A stretch of 54,294 nucleotides of DNA from Lachnospiraceae bacterium. Its GTDB lineage: Bacteria > Bacillota > Clostridia > Lachnospirales > Lachnospiraceae. Each line of letters starts with the position of its first letter. The first letter of the stretch is position 1. The translations under genes and the position numbers were made by a program. Under the pieces are notes generated by a model that saw nothing but the letters and a program-made list of their open reading frames with translations, was not told the origin of the DNA and did no database searches. The stretch is from contig JAEEOJ010000070.1 in assembly GCA_016284175.1 (NCBI GenBank), forward strand, positions 1 to 54,294, in the 5' to 3' direction. Of the stretch, positions 41,696-49,397 are shown piece by piece.

Positions 41696-42310
41696 TTATT
41701 CCTTTTCCCAGGACTTTTCGTCATAGGTAATCTCTTCAAATGCTGATAAAATAATTTCGTCGCCGGGAAGGCTTGTTTCAATACCTTTTCCAAGCTTGCA
41801 TAAAAGCTTTGTATTTCCGTCAGATTTTTCAGTCTGCTTCTTATAAATATCAAATAAATCCTTAGCTTTACATTTACACTGCGAAATCATTACTTTATAA
41901 GGAACAAGCAGATCTCTGATCTCGAGATATTCTTCGTTTGAAATCAGATCTGACTTAAATGATACAAACGCGAGCAAAACAAGGCTTAACGAAACACAGT
42001 CTGCTTCCGTGAATTTACCTGTTTCTTTAAATACCTCATAAAAAATATTATCGGCAAAATATATATCACTCTCTTCTGCTTCATCATAAGCCTTTTTATG
42101 CACGTTTAAGGCTTCTTTGATAAAATGTTCAAGAGTCTCCTCATCCTGTGCTATAAGCTCGTAATTATTGTTCTCAAGCCACATAAAAAACTTAGCTTTA
42201 TATAATGCGCCAAGTCTAAGAGCATGTGACATTAAAGTAATGTAATCTTTAGGGTCAGAGCCCTTAATATTTGATACACTTAATTCTTTAAAAGCTTCTT
42301 TAGATATCAT
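41696..42310 (-). CDS. Degenerate AroB-like helical-domain protein
   Basis: The 204-residue protein matches, in pattern, the helical C-terminal half of 3-dehydroquinate synthase. FFMWLENNNYELIAQDEETL resembles the AroB start of that half, ADCVSLSLVLLAFVSFKSDLI resembles EAVAIGMVAAARLSxxLGLL, and DLFDIYKKQTEKSDGNTKLL with CKLGKGIETS resembles LxxMKxDKKxxxGKLRFVLLxGIG. The N-terminal NAD-binding domain is missing, and the metal ligands in GHTFGHAIE and HGEAV are replaced (ADNIFYEVF, ADCVS), so it cannot be a working AroB. Its role is unknown. It lies 1 bp ahead of the RluD-like gene. Confidence 0.6.
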   Translation of the reverse strand: MISKEAFKELSVSNIKGSDPKDYITLMSHALRLGALYKAKFFMWLENNNYELIAQDEETLEHFIKEALNVHKKAYDEAEESDIYFADNIFYEVFKETGKFTEADCVSLSLVLLAFVSFKSDLISNEEYLEIRDLLVPYKVMISQCKCKAKDLFDIYKKQTEKSDGNTKLLCKLGKGIETSLPGDEIILSAFEEITYDEKSWEKE

Positions 42311-42342
42311 TTCGGTAAATCCTTTTAGATAAATTTTACTAT

Positions 42343-42369
42343 AAAAAAGGGCAGGGATATTCCCTGCCC
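42343..42369 (-). terminator. Terminator after sepF
   Basis: A perfect GGGCAGGGA-tat-TCCCTGCCC stem (42349-42369) is followed on the minus strand by TTTTTT. It ends the HlyD-like/yggS/sepF unit and lies upstream of the AroB-like gene. Confidence 0.88.
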
Positions 42370-42387
42370 ATATTATATTTAGTTTAA

Positions 42388-42783
42388 TTACAGCATGCTG
42401 TCAGCTTCTTCGTCTTCGTCTCTCTTATCGCCTACGATACCAACTTCTGCAGGACAGATAAGGAAAATGAATTCAGAGATTTTCTGCATTGAACCGTCGA
42501 TTGCGTATACGCTGCCGGCTGTGAAGTCGATAAGTCTCTGACCAACTGCCTTGTTAACCTTTGATAAATCAAGGATAACTGCTCTTCCGTTTAATAAAGT
42601 ATCAGCAATTTCGTATGAATCGTTGTCAAAAGAACTTGCAATTATATTGCAAATTTCAAAACTGCTTGAACCTGAACCGCTGTTTTTGTTTGAAGATCTC
42701 TTAAGCAATGATGAAAACCCTCCAGATTTTTTCTTTCCTTCTTCTTTATCGTCGTCAAATACATCCATTACGCTGCTAACCAC
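42388..42783 (-). CDS. sepF: Cell division protein SepF
   Basis: SepF tethers FtsZ to the membrane. The 131-residue protein has an acidic/Ser-rich linker (about 10-45) and the C-terminal SepF fold (about 50-125: DTLLNGRAVILDLSKVN, RLIDFTAGSVYAIDGSMQKI). The N-terminal amphipathic helix is weak (MVSSVMDVFDDD). It follows yggS by 12 bp, the usual ylmE-ylmF order in Firmicutes. Confidence 0.93.
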   Translation of the reverse strand: MVSSVMDVFDDDKEEGKKKSGGFSSLLKRSSNKNSGSGSSSFEICNIIASSFDNDSYEIADTLLNGRAVILDLSKVNKAVGQRLIDFTAGSVYAIDGSMQKISEFIFLICPAEVGIVGDKRDEDEEADSML

Positions 42784-42795
42784 TTTGAATTCCTC

Positions 42796-43491
42796 CTAAA
42801 CATATTTTCTGGCACCAAAGATTGCGGTTCCGACTCTTACAAAATCAGCACCTTCTTCAATGGCTACCGTGTAATCACAAGTCATTCCCATTGACAGAAA
42901 AAACCTGTTTTTATTATATAATCCTTTATCTTTCAGGTCAACCATTAAAGACCGTAATTTCACAAAATATTGACGGTTCTCTTCGGCATTTTCTACATAT
43001 GGCGCACTCGTCATAAGGCCCAGAACTTCGATACCTTCGATATCTTTAATCTGTCTGAAATTCTCTTCAAGGTTTTCGCTCGTAAAACCAAACTTGGTAT
43101 CTTCTTCTGCCACATTTACTTCCAAAAGAATTTTGGCAGTCATATTTCTTTTACGAGCTTCTTTTCCAATGGCCTGTGCAAGATGAATCGAATCCACAGA
43201 ATGAATCATGTATACCTTATCAATAATATACTTAATCTTATTGGTCTGAAGATGTCCGATCATATGCCAGCGGATATCGTCAGGAAGCGAATTCATTTTT
43301 TCACTTAATTCCTGAACATAGTTCTCGCCAAAATCCCTGTAGCCAGCATCATACAATTTCTGTATCATTTCTGTAGGCTTGGTTTTACTGACAGCAATCA
43401 GAGTAACATCTTCTCTGTTTCTGTTACTTTTATTAACCGAAGAATCGATATTCTTTTCAACATCTTTGATATTATCAAGTAATTCGCTCAT
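42796..43491 (-). CDS. PLP-binding protein YggS/YlmE (PLPBP)
   Basis: The 231-residue protein binds pyridoxal phosphate through Lys37 in TLIAVSKTKP and has the ENYVQEL, WHMIGHLQTNK, SVDS and MGMT(C)DY motifs of the PLPBP family. It keeps PLP and amino-acid pools in balance rather than catalysing a known reaction. It is next to sepF as in many Firmicutes. Its start overlaps the stop of the upstream membrane gene. Confidence 0.93.
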   Translation of the reverse strand: MSELLDNIKDVEKNIDSSVNKSNRNREDVTLIAVSKTKPTEMIQKLYDAGYRDFGENYVQELSEKMNSLPDDIRWHMIGHLQTNKIKYIIDKVYMIHSVDSIHLAQAIGKEARKRNMTAKILLEVNVAEEDTKFGFTSENLEENFRQIKDIEGIEVLGLMTSAPYVENAEENRQYFVKLRSLMVDLKDKGLYNKNRFFLSMGMTCDYTVAIEEGADFVRVGTAIFGARKYV

Positions 43492-44741
43492 TATAATCCT
43501 TCTGTAAAGTATTTTTCAAAATAAAATAACAACGGTAATATCACTTCATCATCAGCTTTAACACTGTATAAATGAAATGTATTTATCTCTTTATCGCCTA
43601 ATTCTATAACTTCCTCGTCATATTTAGTTTTATAGTCACAATCCTTATGAATAAACTCCATTTCTGATGTGACAAACATTCCCTGTCTTAAGTAAACATT
43701 ACAAATCGGACCTGATTTAACATCATCTTTGTCAGTCTTATAATTATCCATAAAACTAGTTGAAAAGAATCTGTAAACATACTGATAATCTACATTATAA
43801 AGTGATGCATTCATCTCTATTTTAGTATCGCCATGATATTCTGTTTTAACAATATTTCCGTTAGCATATAAAACATAGTCAGTTTTAATATTACCGTCTT
43901 CTATTATTTGTACATATGCAGCATACTTGTCAGTGTCTTTATATTTCAAACGATATTCTTTTATATACGGTTCACCCAGAACACCTGCATCATAAGTTTC
44001 ACCGAAAGGATAATAATCTCCTATTTTTTTTTGATAATAATGCAAATCGGCCTCTTTAGTTTCATCAGTTAATTCTGAATTGTATCTAAACTCAACGTAG
44101 ACAGGAAAATTGTTTTTTCTTAAGGTTCTTTTTATATCGAGTACCGTATCGTAATCATCAGTATTTAAATATACAAGAATGTTTGGATAACCACCGTTTA
44201 TTTTTTTTGTTACAACAACCGATGAATGCAGATATTCGTCAAAATCCCTGCTTTCTTTTGTAAGCGTCATTCTGTTATATGAAAGCTCGGAAACAAAATA
44301 TTTGACATCCGGAAAATTATTTTTAAAATCAACGGAATTTATAAAATAATTCTTGATATCATCGTGATAATAATCTTCAGCAAATGAATCCAGCACAAGA
44401 TTACCAAAGAAATCAGTATACCCACTTTCATAGTTTTCATTCGATTCTTTTCCGCTGAAATAAAACAAAGGATATTTAATTTCGTCTCCGTACCAGAAGA
44501 AAGAATTAAACACTTCTTTGGACTCGGGTTTCATCCGGTAATCAGTGATTGTAAATTTTGAAATGCCGTAATATTTTTTTATATTATACTTTAAATTAAG
44601 CGTTCTTAAGCATGTAAAAGCAGTATAAATAAATAACAGCAAAAGGATTACTATTCCCAATACTTTCCAGAAATTTATCTTTTTGCCGTCATTTTCTTCG
44701 ATTTCTTCTGTTGCTTTAGTATCTTCTGCAAAATCACTCAT
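43491..44741 (-). CDS. Hypothetical single-pass membrane protein
   Basis: The 416-residue protein has a short acidic cytoplasmic N-terminus, one membrane helix (about 26-48, WKVLGIVILLLLFIYTAF) and a large extracytoplasmic domain rich in Tyr, Asp and Lys (many KYY, DYY, TDY motifs). There are no cysteine motifs or known catalytic sites. It overlaps the HlyD-like gene by 8 bp and yggS by one base, so it is part of the same unit and is inserted in an otherwise familiar HlyD-like/yggS/sepF arrangement. Function unknown. Confidence 0.7.
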   Translation of the reverse strand: MSDFAEDTKATEEIEENDGKKINFWKVLGIVILLLLFIYTAFTCLRTLNLKYNIKKYYGISKFTITDYRMKPESKEVFNSFFWYGDEIKYPLFYFSGKESNENYESGYTDFFGNLVLDSFAEDYYHDDIKNYFINSVDFKNNFPDVKYFVSELSYNRMTLTKESRDFDEYLHSSVVVTKKINGGYPNILVYLNTDDYDTVLDIKRTLRKNNFPVYVEFRYNSELTDETKEADLHYYQKKIGDYYPFGETYDAGVLGEPYIKEYRLKYKDTDKYAAYVQIIEDGNIKTDYVLYANGNIVKTEYHGDTKIEMNASLYNVDYQYVYRFFSTSFMDNYKTDKDDVKSGPICNVYLRQGMFVTSEMEFIHKDCDYKTKYDEEVIELGDKEINTFHLYSVKADDEVILPLLFYFEKYFTEGL

Positions 44742-46293
44742 AAATATATTCGTTGTCTTTTACTTTGGACGCATCGAGAGCTATGTAATCGTAAGGCTTA
44801 ATCATAGTATACTGAGGATCAATGATTATATATTCCTCGTTCTCGTAAAGCTTCTTAATGTTTTTAAAATCGGCATAGCCCTGATTTATCTTATAAACTC
44901 CTAAAAGAGTCGCTGTTCGATTAATTGTATATGATGTGACTTCGTCTGCACCATAGACGGTATTGCCGAGTTTAACTATATTTCCGTCAACATAGTATTC
45001 TCCGCCGTCTGTACGATAAACATTAAGCTCTGTCGTTACATATGTCTTTGTACCGTCTTCAAGATATTTATCAAGTTTAACGCAAACCGTATTGGTTGTA
45101 TCATTAAAATCAAACGCAACAGTATCGGGAATAAGCAGGAATTCTTTTTCTACAACCGAACTCTTTGGAACCTTATATCCCGAATTTTCATTCATAAAGA
45201 TTTCAAAATCAATAAATCTGTTGTTTAAATAATCTGCAACGGAAACATTGAATGTAACAACGCAGATCTTTTCAATTGAAGTATTTTTGCCCGGTGCAAT
45301 TGCATCGATAATTTTTACTTTACCTTTAAGGGTCTCCTGGTTCTTTAAGAACTTGACTTTCATCTCTTTTCCGTCAAATTCTTTAGCCTTCTCCTCTTCT
45401 ATCGGGAATACAAGCTGCCAGGTATTGGATGTGACAAGTTTATATGCAAAATCACCTTCTTCAACAATTTCATTATTTGCGATCATATGACGCGTATATT
45501 CGCGATCTTTGTCGAAATACGCAGAATTAATGTCTTCAAGCTTAACATCCTCATAATCGTCATAATAATAAACGACATAGCCTGTCTTGGCATTATCTGC
45601 TCCGTCGGCACAGTAATACTTGTTTACATTGGTGCCGTTTAAGCTCATTGAGGAAATCTTGTTTAAGATATATAAATTGGACATTTTAAGACTGATACTG
45701 TCCAAATCATCTTTAAAATCATATACATCTACGAAATCAGCAGGTGAGTATTCTTTCGAGAATTTTACTATTTCGCTTTTAATCTCAACCAGGTCGTCCT
45801 GTGAAAGCGTACTTGCATCACCGGTCTGATTGGTCATCATTTCCTTTATCTTTCCGGAACCGTCTATGGAATATACAAGATCATTATGAGAAGCTTTTTC
45901 GCCTTCTTTTAAATAGAAATTGTAATAACCGGAGCTCTTTGCATAATAAAGCTGTTCCTCACGCAAAATAAGTCCGGTATATGAATTCTGCTCGCTTAAA
46001 GCGCCTTCTTTTACCTGGTATGTGGAAATGTTCTTTGAATTAACGTATTTATATCCGTTATATATGAGATAAGCAGCGATTAAAGCAATGAAAGCATAAA
46101 AAATAATCCTGAAAGAAATGATGTTTCTTTTAGGAAAGAATAAAAGACCTTTTTTAGGTGAAGATTCCTCGTCATTTTTCTTGTTATTCTTAGTACTCTT
46201 CGCTTTGGAATCACTTTTTTGTGACTGATTCTCGGTCTTAATGCCTCTTCTTTTGTTGTTGCCTTCGTTGTTAAAATCGAATCTGCTCTGCAT
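44734..46293 (-). CDS. HlyD-like membrane adaptor protein
   Basis: The 519-residue protein has a basic cytoplasmic tail (about 1-60), one membrane helix (about 62-84) and an external region resembling the HlyD/RND membrane-fusion fold: an SSGYYNFYLKEGEKAS barrel-sandwich-like start, long helices near 140-210 and a beta-barrel region with a SSVVEKEFLLIPD segment. Genes of this kind sit upstream of yggS-sepF in Clostridia and may have a cell-division or wall role, not export. There is no ABC transporter partner nearby. Confidence 0.72.
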   Translation of the reverse strand: MQSRFDFNNEGNNKRRGIKTENQSQKSDSKAKSTKNNKKNDEESSPKKGLLFFPKRNIISFRIIFYAFIALIAAYLIYNGYKYVNSKNISTYQVKEGALSEQNSYTGLILREEQLYYAKSSGYYNFYLKEGEKASHNDLVYSIDGSGKIKEMMTNQTGDASTLSQDDLVEIKSEIVKFSKEYSPADFVDVYDFKDDLDSISLKMSNLYILNKISSMSLNGTNVNKYYCADGADNAKTGYVVYYYDDYEDVKLEDINSAYFDKDREYTRHMIANNEIVEEGDFAYKLVTSNTWQLVFPIEEEKAKEFDGKEMKVKFLKNQETLKGKVKIIDAIAPGKNTSIEKICVVTFNVSVADYLNNRFIDFEIFMNENSGYKVPKSSVVEKEFLLIPDTVAFDFNDTTNTVCVKLDKYLEDGTKTYVTTELNVYRTDGGEYYVDGNIVKLGNTVYGADEVTSYTINRTATLLGVYKINQGYADFKNIKKLYENEEYIIIDPQYTMIKPYDYIALDASKVKDNEYIYE

Positions 46294-46309
46294 TGCTCTT
46301 TTCGTATAT

Positions 46310-46334
46310 AAAGCCCCGGAAAAACCGAGGCTTT
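46310..46334 (-). terminator. Hairpin terminator after the P-loop gene
   Basis: AAAGCCCCGG-aaaaa-CCGAGGCTTT has a short T-rich tail on the minus strand, weaker than the other terminators. It lies between the P-loop gene and the HlyD-like gene. Confidence 0.6.
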
Positions 46335-46361
46335 ATTATAAACTTGAATTTATTATCTATT

Positions 46362-46781
46362 TTATAATGCTTCCATAACCTTATCTTTAAGAGATTCGGG
46401 AATATCCCCGTCAGTTGTGGAAATAGCTGCATAAATGTCTATTCCGAAATTTTTGCTCAGTTCATCGAGCTGTGTAATGATTGTTTCCAAATCCTCTATC
46501 GAAGTATGTGACAATGCTAAGAAATTGTCGAAATAAAGTTCCTGAATATCGTGATCGCCGGAAATGATTCCGAGAAGAAAACCTATAAACATATCGCCTG
46601 ATGAAATATTGTATTCCGAAGCATTGATAAGACGAATCTTATTATTAAGTTCGTACATATGCTTGGTTGATGTATCAAGATATACGATGTTTCCTAAAAT
46701 CTCCTTTACCTGAGAGTTTACTTTTTCGAGCAAAAATTTGGATTTGCCCTTTCCGTTCTTGCCTGTTATTAAATTGACCAT
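46362..46781 (-). CDS. Small P-loop ATPase-like protein
   Basis: The 139-residue protein has a Walker A motif at its start (TGKNGKGKSK, residues 6-15) and possible Walker B residues (ELYFDNFL near 81-88). It lacks other ATPase domains and is too short for a complete AAA or ABC protein. It has its own promoter (46829-46857). Related short proteins in Lachnospiraceae have been loosely labelled as twitching motility or ATP-binding; the function is not known. Confidence 0.7.
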   Translation of the reverse strand: MVNLITGKNGKGKSKFLLEKVNSQVKEILGNIVYLDTSTKHMYELNNKIRLINASEYNISSGDMFIGFLLGIISGDHDIQELYFDNFLALSHTSIEDLETIITQLDELSKNFGIDIYAAISTTDGDIPESLKDKVMEAL

Positions 46782-46828
46782 TGTAACACACCTCCGATTG
46801 GAAATATTATAGTTTAGTGCATGTAAAT

Positions 46829-46857
46829 ATTATAGTTGATTTCAGTTCAAAAAACAA
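46829..46857 (-). promoter_or_regulatory. Sigma-A promoter of the small P-loop gene
   Basis: The minus strand has TTGTTT, 17 bp, then TATAAT, with a second TATAAT about 25 bp closer to the gene. An ATCGGAGGTG ribosome-binding site follows. Confidence 0.6.
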
Positions 46858-46867
46858 GACGATAGAC

Positions 46868-47839
46868 TTAATTCGCACTCGAAATAAGAGCATCCATATC
46901 GGCATATAATGTATCGTAATCTTCGGACTTTAAAATGCACGCAATATAGGGATTTTCAGCCGAATCCTTAAAATAAAGAATAAGGCATTTACCTGCTGCG
47001 TCGGTGGTTCCTGTTTTGCCTCCGATAACCGTATATCCGCCGGGAACTTCTCTGGATCCGTTAAGATATAAATTGGTCGAATTAAGTTCAATTGTCTTAA
47101 TTGTTCCGTCAGCCTTGGTGTATGAAGTTGTATAACCGCTCTGGTTGACGATTTTTAAGAATTTTTCATTCTTTGTAAGCTCATTTAATATAAGATAAAG
47201 ATCATATACGGTTGAAGCATGACCTTCTTCGGTAAGACCGTGAGGATTGACGAAATTTGTATGAGTTGCGCCCAGACTTTCAGCCTCTTCCTTCATTAAT
47301 CTTAAAAACTCAACATAGCCGCCGTCACAGTTAATAGCCAGAAGGTTTGCAACATCGTTTGCAGAAAATAAAAGAAGTATATTTAAAGCCTGCTCAACGG
47401 TTAACTTGTCTCCGGGCTCTAATCCAAGCTTCTGTGCTCCTGCCACATTAATTTCACATTCTTCCGTAAATGTAAGAGTTTCGTTTAAATCGTAGTGTTT
47501 TAATACTACCAAAGCGGTTAAAAGTTTGGTAATACTTGCAGGGGTTAACTCTTCATACATATTCTGACCGTAAATAACGGATTTTGAGTTAATGTCAAAA
47601 AGACCTGCCGCATAAGACGAATTTAAAACTACAGGTTTGTAGCCACCTTCGTCAATGCACAAATCTTTTGCAAATGTATTCGATTCAAGATAAAGAGTAT
47701 TCGCATTTGATACGGCAAGCGTGGGCGATGTCGAATTTCTTTCAAATGCATAAGGAATGTTGTCCTTTTTGCAGGCACACAAAAAAGACAACATAAGAAC
47801 AGCAATTATAGATAAAGTATATTTATTTATACATTTCAC
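46868..47839 (-). CDS. D-alanyl-D-alanine carboxypeptidase (DacA type), lipoprotein
   Basis: This low-molecular-weight penicillin-binding protein trims peptidoglycan stem peptides. It has the three active-site motifs: SxxK (Ser102-Ile-Thr-Lys105), SxN (Ser159-Ala-Asn161) and KTG (Lys275). A signal sequence ends with a lipobox-like LCAC (Cys23), so it may be lipid-anchored rather than a C-terminal membrane-anchored PBP5. The C-terminal beta domain of PBP5 is missing. The start is GTG 47839, inside the end of mgsA by 17 bp, with GGAG about 12 bases upstream. Confidence 0.88.
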   Translation of the reverse strand: MKCINKYTLSIIAVLMLSFLCACKKDNIPYAFERNSTSPTLAVSNANTLYLESNTFAKDLCIDEGGYKPVVLNSSYAAGLFDINSKSVIYGQNMYEELTPASITKLLTALVVLKHYDLNETLTFTEECEINVAGAQKLGLEPGDKLTVEQALNILLLFSANDVANLLAINCDGGYVEFLRLMKEEAESLGATHTNFVNPHGLTEEGHASTVYDLYLILNELTKNEKFLKIVNQSGYTTSYTKADGTIKTIELNSTNLYLNGSREVPGGYTVIGGKTGTTDAAGKCLILYFKDSAENPYIACILKSEDYDTLYADMDALISSAN

Positions 47840-48218
47840 GCCACTCTAAATCTCCTCTGTCAAGTGATTTGATAAGAAGTTCCGCGCTGGCTAAATTAGT
47901 GGCCAAAGGAATGTTGTGTACATCACAGAGATGTATAACATTGTTCAGATCAGGCTCATGTGACTTGGGTGTCAACGGATCTCTTAAGAAAATAACAAGG
48001 TCAATCTGATTGTGCTCAATCTGAGCGCCGATCTGCTGTTCGCCGCCGAGATGGCCTGCCAGAAACTTATGTACATTGAGATTTGTAACCTCTTCGATAA
48101 GTCTTCCGGTGGTACCGGTAGCATACAGTTCATTTTTGCAAAGAATCCCCCGATAAGCTATGCAAAAATTCTGCATCAGTTTCTTTTTTGCATCATGTGC
48201 AATGAGTGCAATGTTCAT
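47823..48218 (-). CDS. mgsA: Methylglyoxal synthase
   Basis: MgsA converts dihydroxyacetone phosphate to methylglyoxal, a phosphate-salvaging bypass of glycolysis. The 131-residue protein has [20 protein letters not shown] and [14 protein letters not shown] motifs with the catalytic Asp in the latter. It lies at the end of the mre-rodA cluster as in other Clostridia. Its last codons overlap the DacA-type gene. Confidence 0.95.
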   Translation of the reverse strand: MNIALIAHDAKKKLMQNFCIAYRGILCKNELYATGTTGRLIEEVTNLNVHKFLAGHLGGEQQIGAQIEHNQIDLVIFLRDPLTPKSHEPDLNNVIHLCDVHNIPLATNLASAELLIKSLDRGDLEWREMYK

Positions 48219-48250
48219 ATTTTTTACCCCATATATTTTGCTTAATATTT

Positions 48251-49396
48251 TTAGTCGTTATTAAATTTTCTCTGCTTCTGAAGGCGGACATTCATTACAA
48301 ATCCCATACCTATATAAATAACAAGCAAAGAAGTAAGGCCGTAACTTACAAACGGAAGCGGAATACCCGTATTCGGGAAAAGTCCCGTAGTTACGCAGAT
48401 ATTAATAGTGCTTTGGAACCCTATGAAGGCTCCCATACCCCCGGCAATTATCCTGCCGGGCAAATCCGCGGCTTTAAAGGCCACAATAAAGCATTCTATA
48501 GTAATCAGCATCAGGAGAATGATAATTGTCGAAGATCCGACAAAGCCAAGTTCCTCTCCTGCTATCGTAAAGATAAAGTCTGTCTGAGGTTCGGAAATAA
48601 AGTTACCTTTTTTAACCGAATTGACACCTGTATTGTTTAAGCCTTTACCGGTCAGCTGACCGGAACCTATCGCCATTATGGAATTCTGCTGCTGGAAAGC
48701 TTCCTCAAGCTCGTATTCATCGGGATGAAGCCATGCCAGAACTCTTAACTGCTGATACTGTTCTATCAGTCCGTCTTCACCGTTTTTACCAACCAGTACC
48801 GAATCAGGCTGAATCAGTAAGAGAAATACAATAATAAATGCCGGAATTCCGACCGCAGCCAATGCAATGAAGTATCGGTAATTTATTTCTCCCAGGAACA
48901 ATATGCTTAAGAATATTAAAGCAAATACAATTGTTGTAGATAAGTCAGGCTCTTTAAATATAAGTGCCATAGGAGGCGCAGCCAGTACAATCATGATTAA
49001 AATCATGTACCACTGGTTGATTCGCTCCTTAAACTTCATTATAAACTGTGCAAAAAACAGAATCAACAAAATTTTTGCCGCTTCGGAGGGCTGGAACCTG
49101 ATACCAAAAAGCGTAAACCATCTCTTTGCACCAAGTGCAGTATTACCTTTTATGAGCACCGCTACAAGGAGGCCTACCATCAGAAAATAGTAAACAGGCC
49201 ATATTTTAAGCCATATATGATAGTCAATAAATGACAGAATAATCATAATGGCAAGTCCGGCAACAAATCCCATCAGCTGTTTTCTGGTATTTTCAGGCTG
49301 AGCTGAATTTACAAGCAGAATTCCGATGATTGTTATAATGCAAAGATACAATATTAACTTAAAATCGTAGTCTTTTAACTTATAATTCTTAAACAT
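48251..49396 (-). CDS. rodA: RodA/FtsW family peptidoglycan glycosyltransferase
   Basis: The 381-residue SEDS protein has about ten membrane helices and the conserved [15 protein letters not shown] motif near residue 92, the catalytic region EPDLSTT, and the C-terminal [17 protein letters not shown]. With PBP2 (mrdA, next gene upstream) it forms the rod-shape elongation synthase. The gene is 1 bp after mrdA. RodA rather than FtsW is inferred from this context. Confidence 0.93.
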   Translation of the reverse strand: MFKNYKLKDYDFKLILYLCIITIIGILLVNSAQPENTRKQLMGFVAGLAIMIILSFIDYHIWLKIWPVYYFLMVGLLVAVLIKGNTALGAKRWFTLFGIRFQPSEAAKILLILFFAQFIMKFKERINQWYMILIMIVLAAPPMALIFKEPDLSTTIVFALIFLSILFLGEINYRYFIALAAVGIPAFIIVFLLLIQPDSVLVGKNGEDGLIEQYQQLRVLAWLHPDEYELEEAFQQQNSIMAIGSGQLTGKGLNNTGVNSVKKGNFISEPQTDFIFTIAGEELGFVGSSTIIILLMLITIECFIVAFKAADLPGRIIAGGMGAFIGFQSTINICVTTGLFPNTGIPLPFVSYGLTSLLVIYIGMGFVMNVRLQKQRKFNND

Positions 49397-49397
49397 A

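Noticed and set aside
48206-48640. A 144-codon open frame on the plus strand within rodA/mgsA
   Set aside because: It is antisense to two clearly identified genes and has no ribosome-binding site or family motif.
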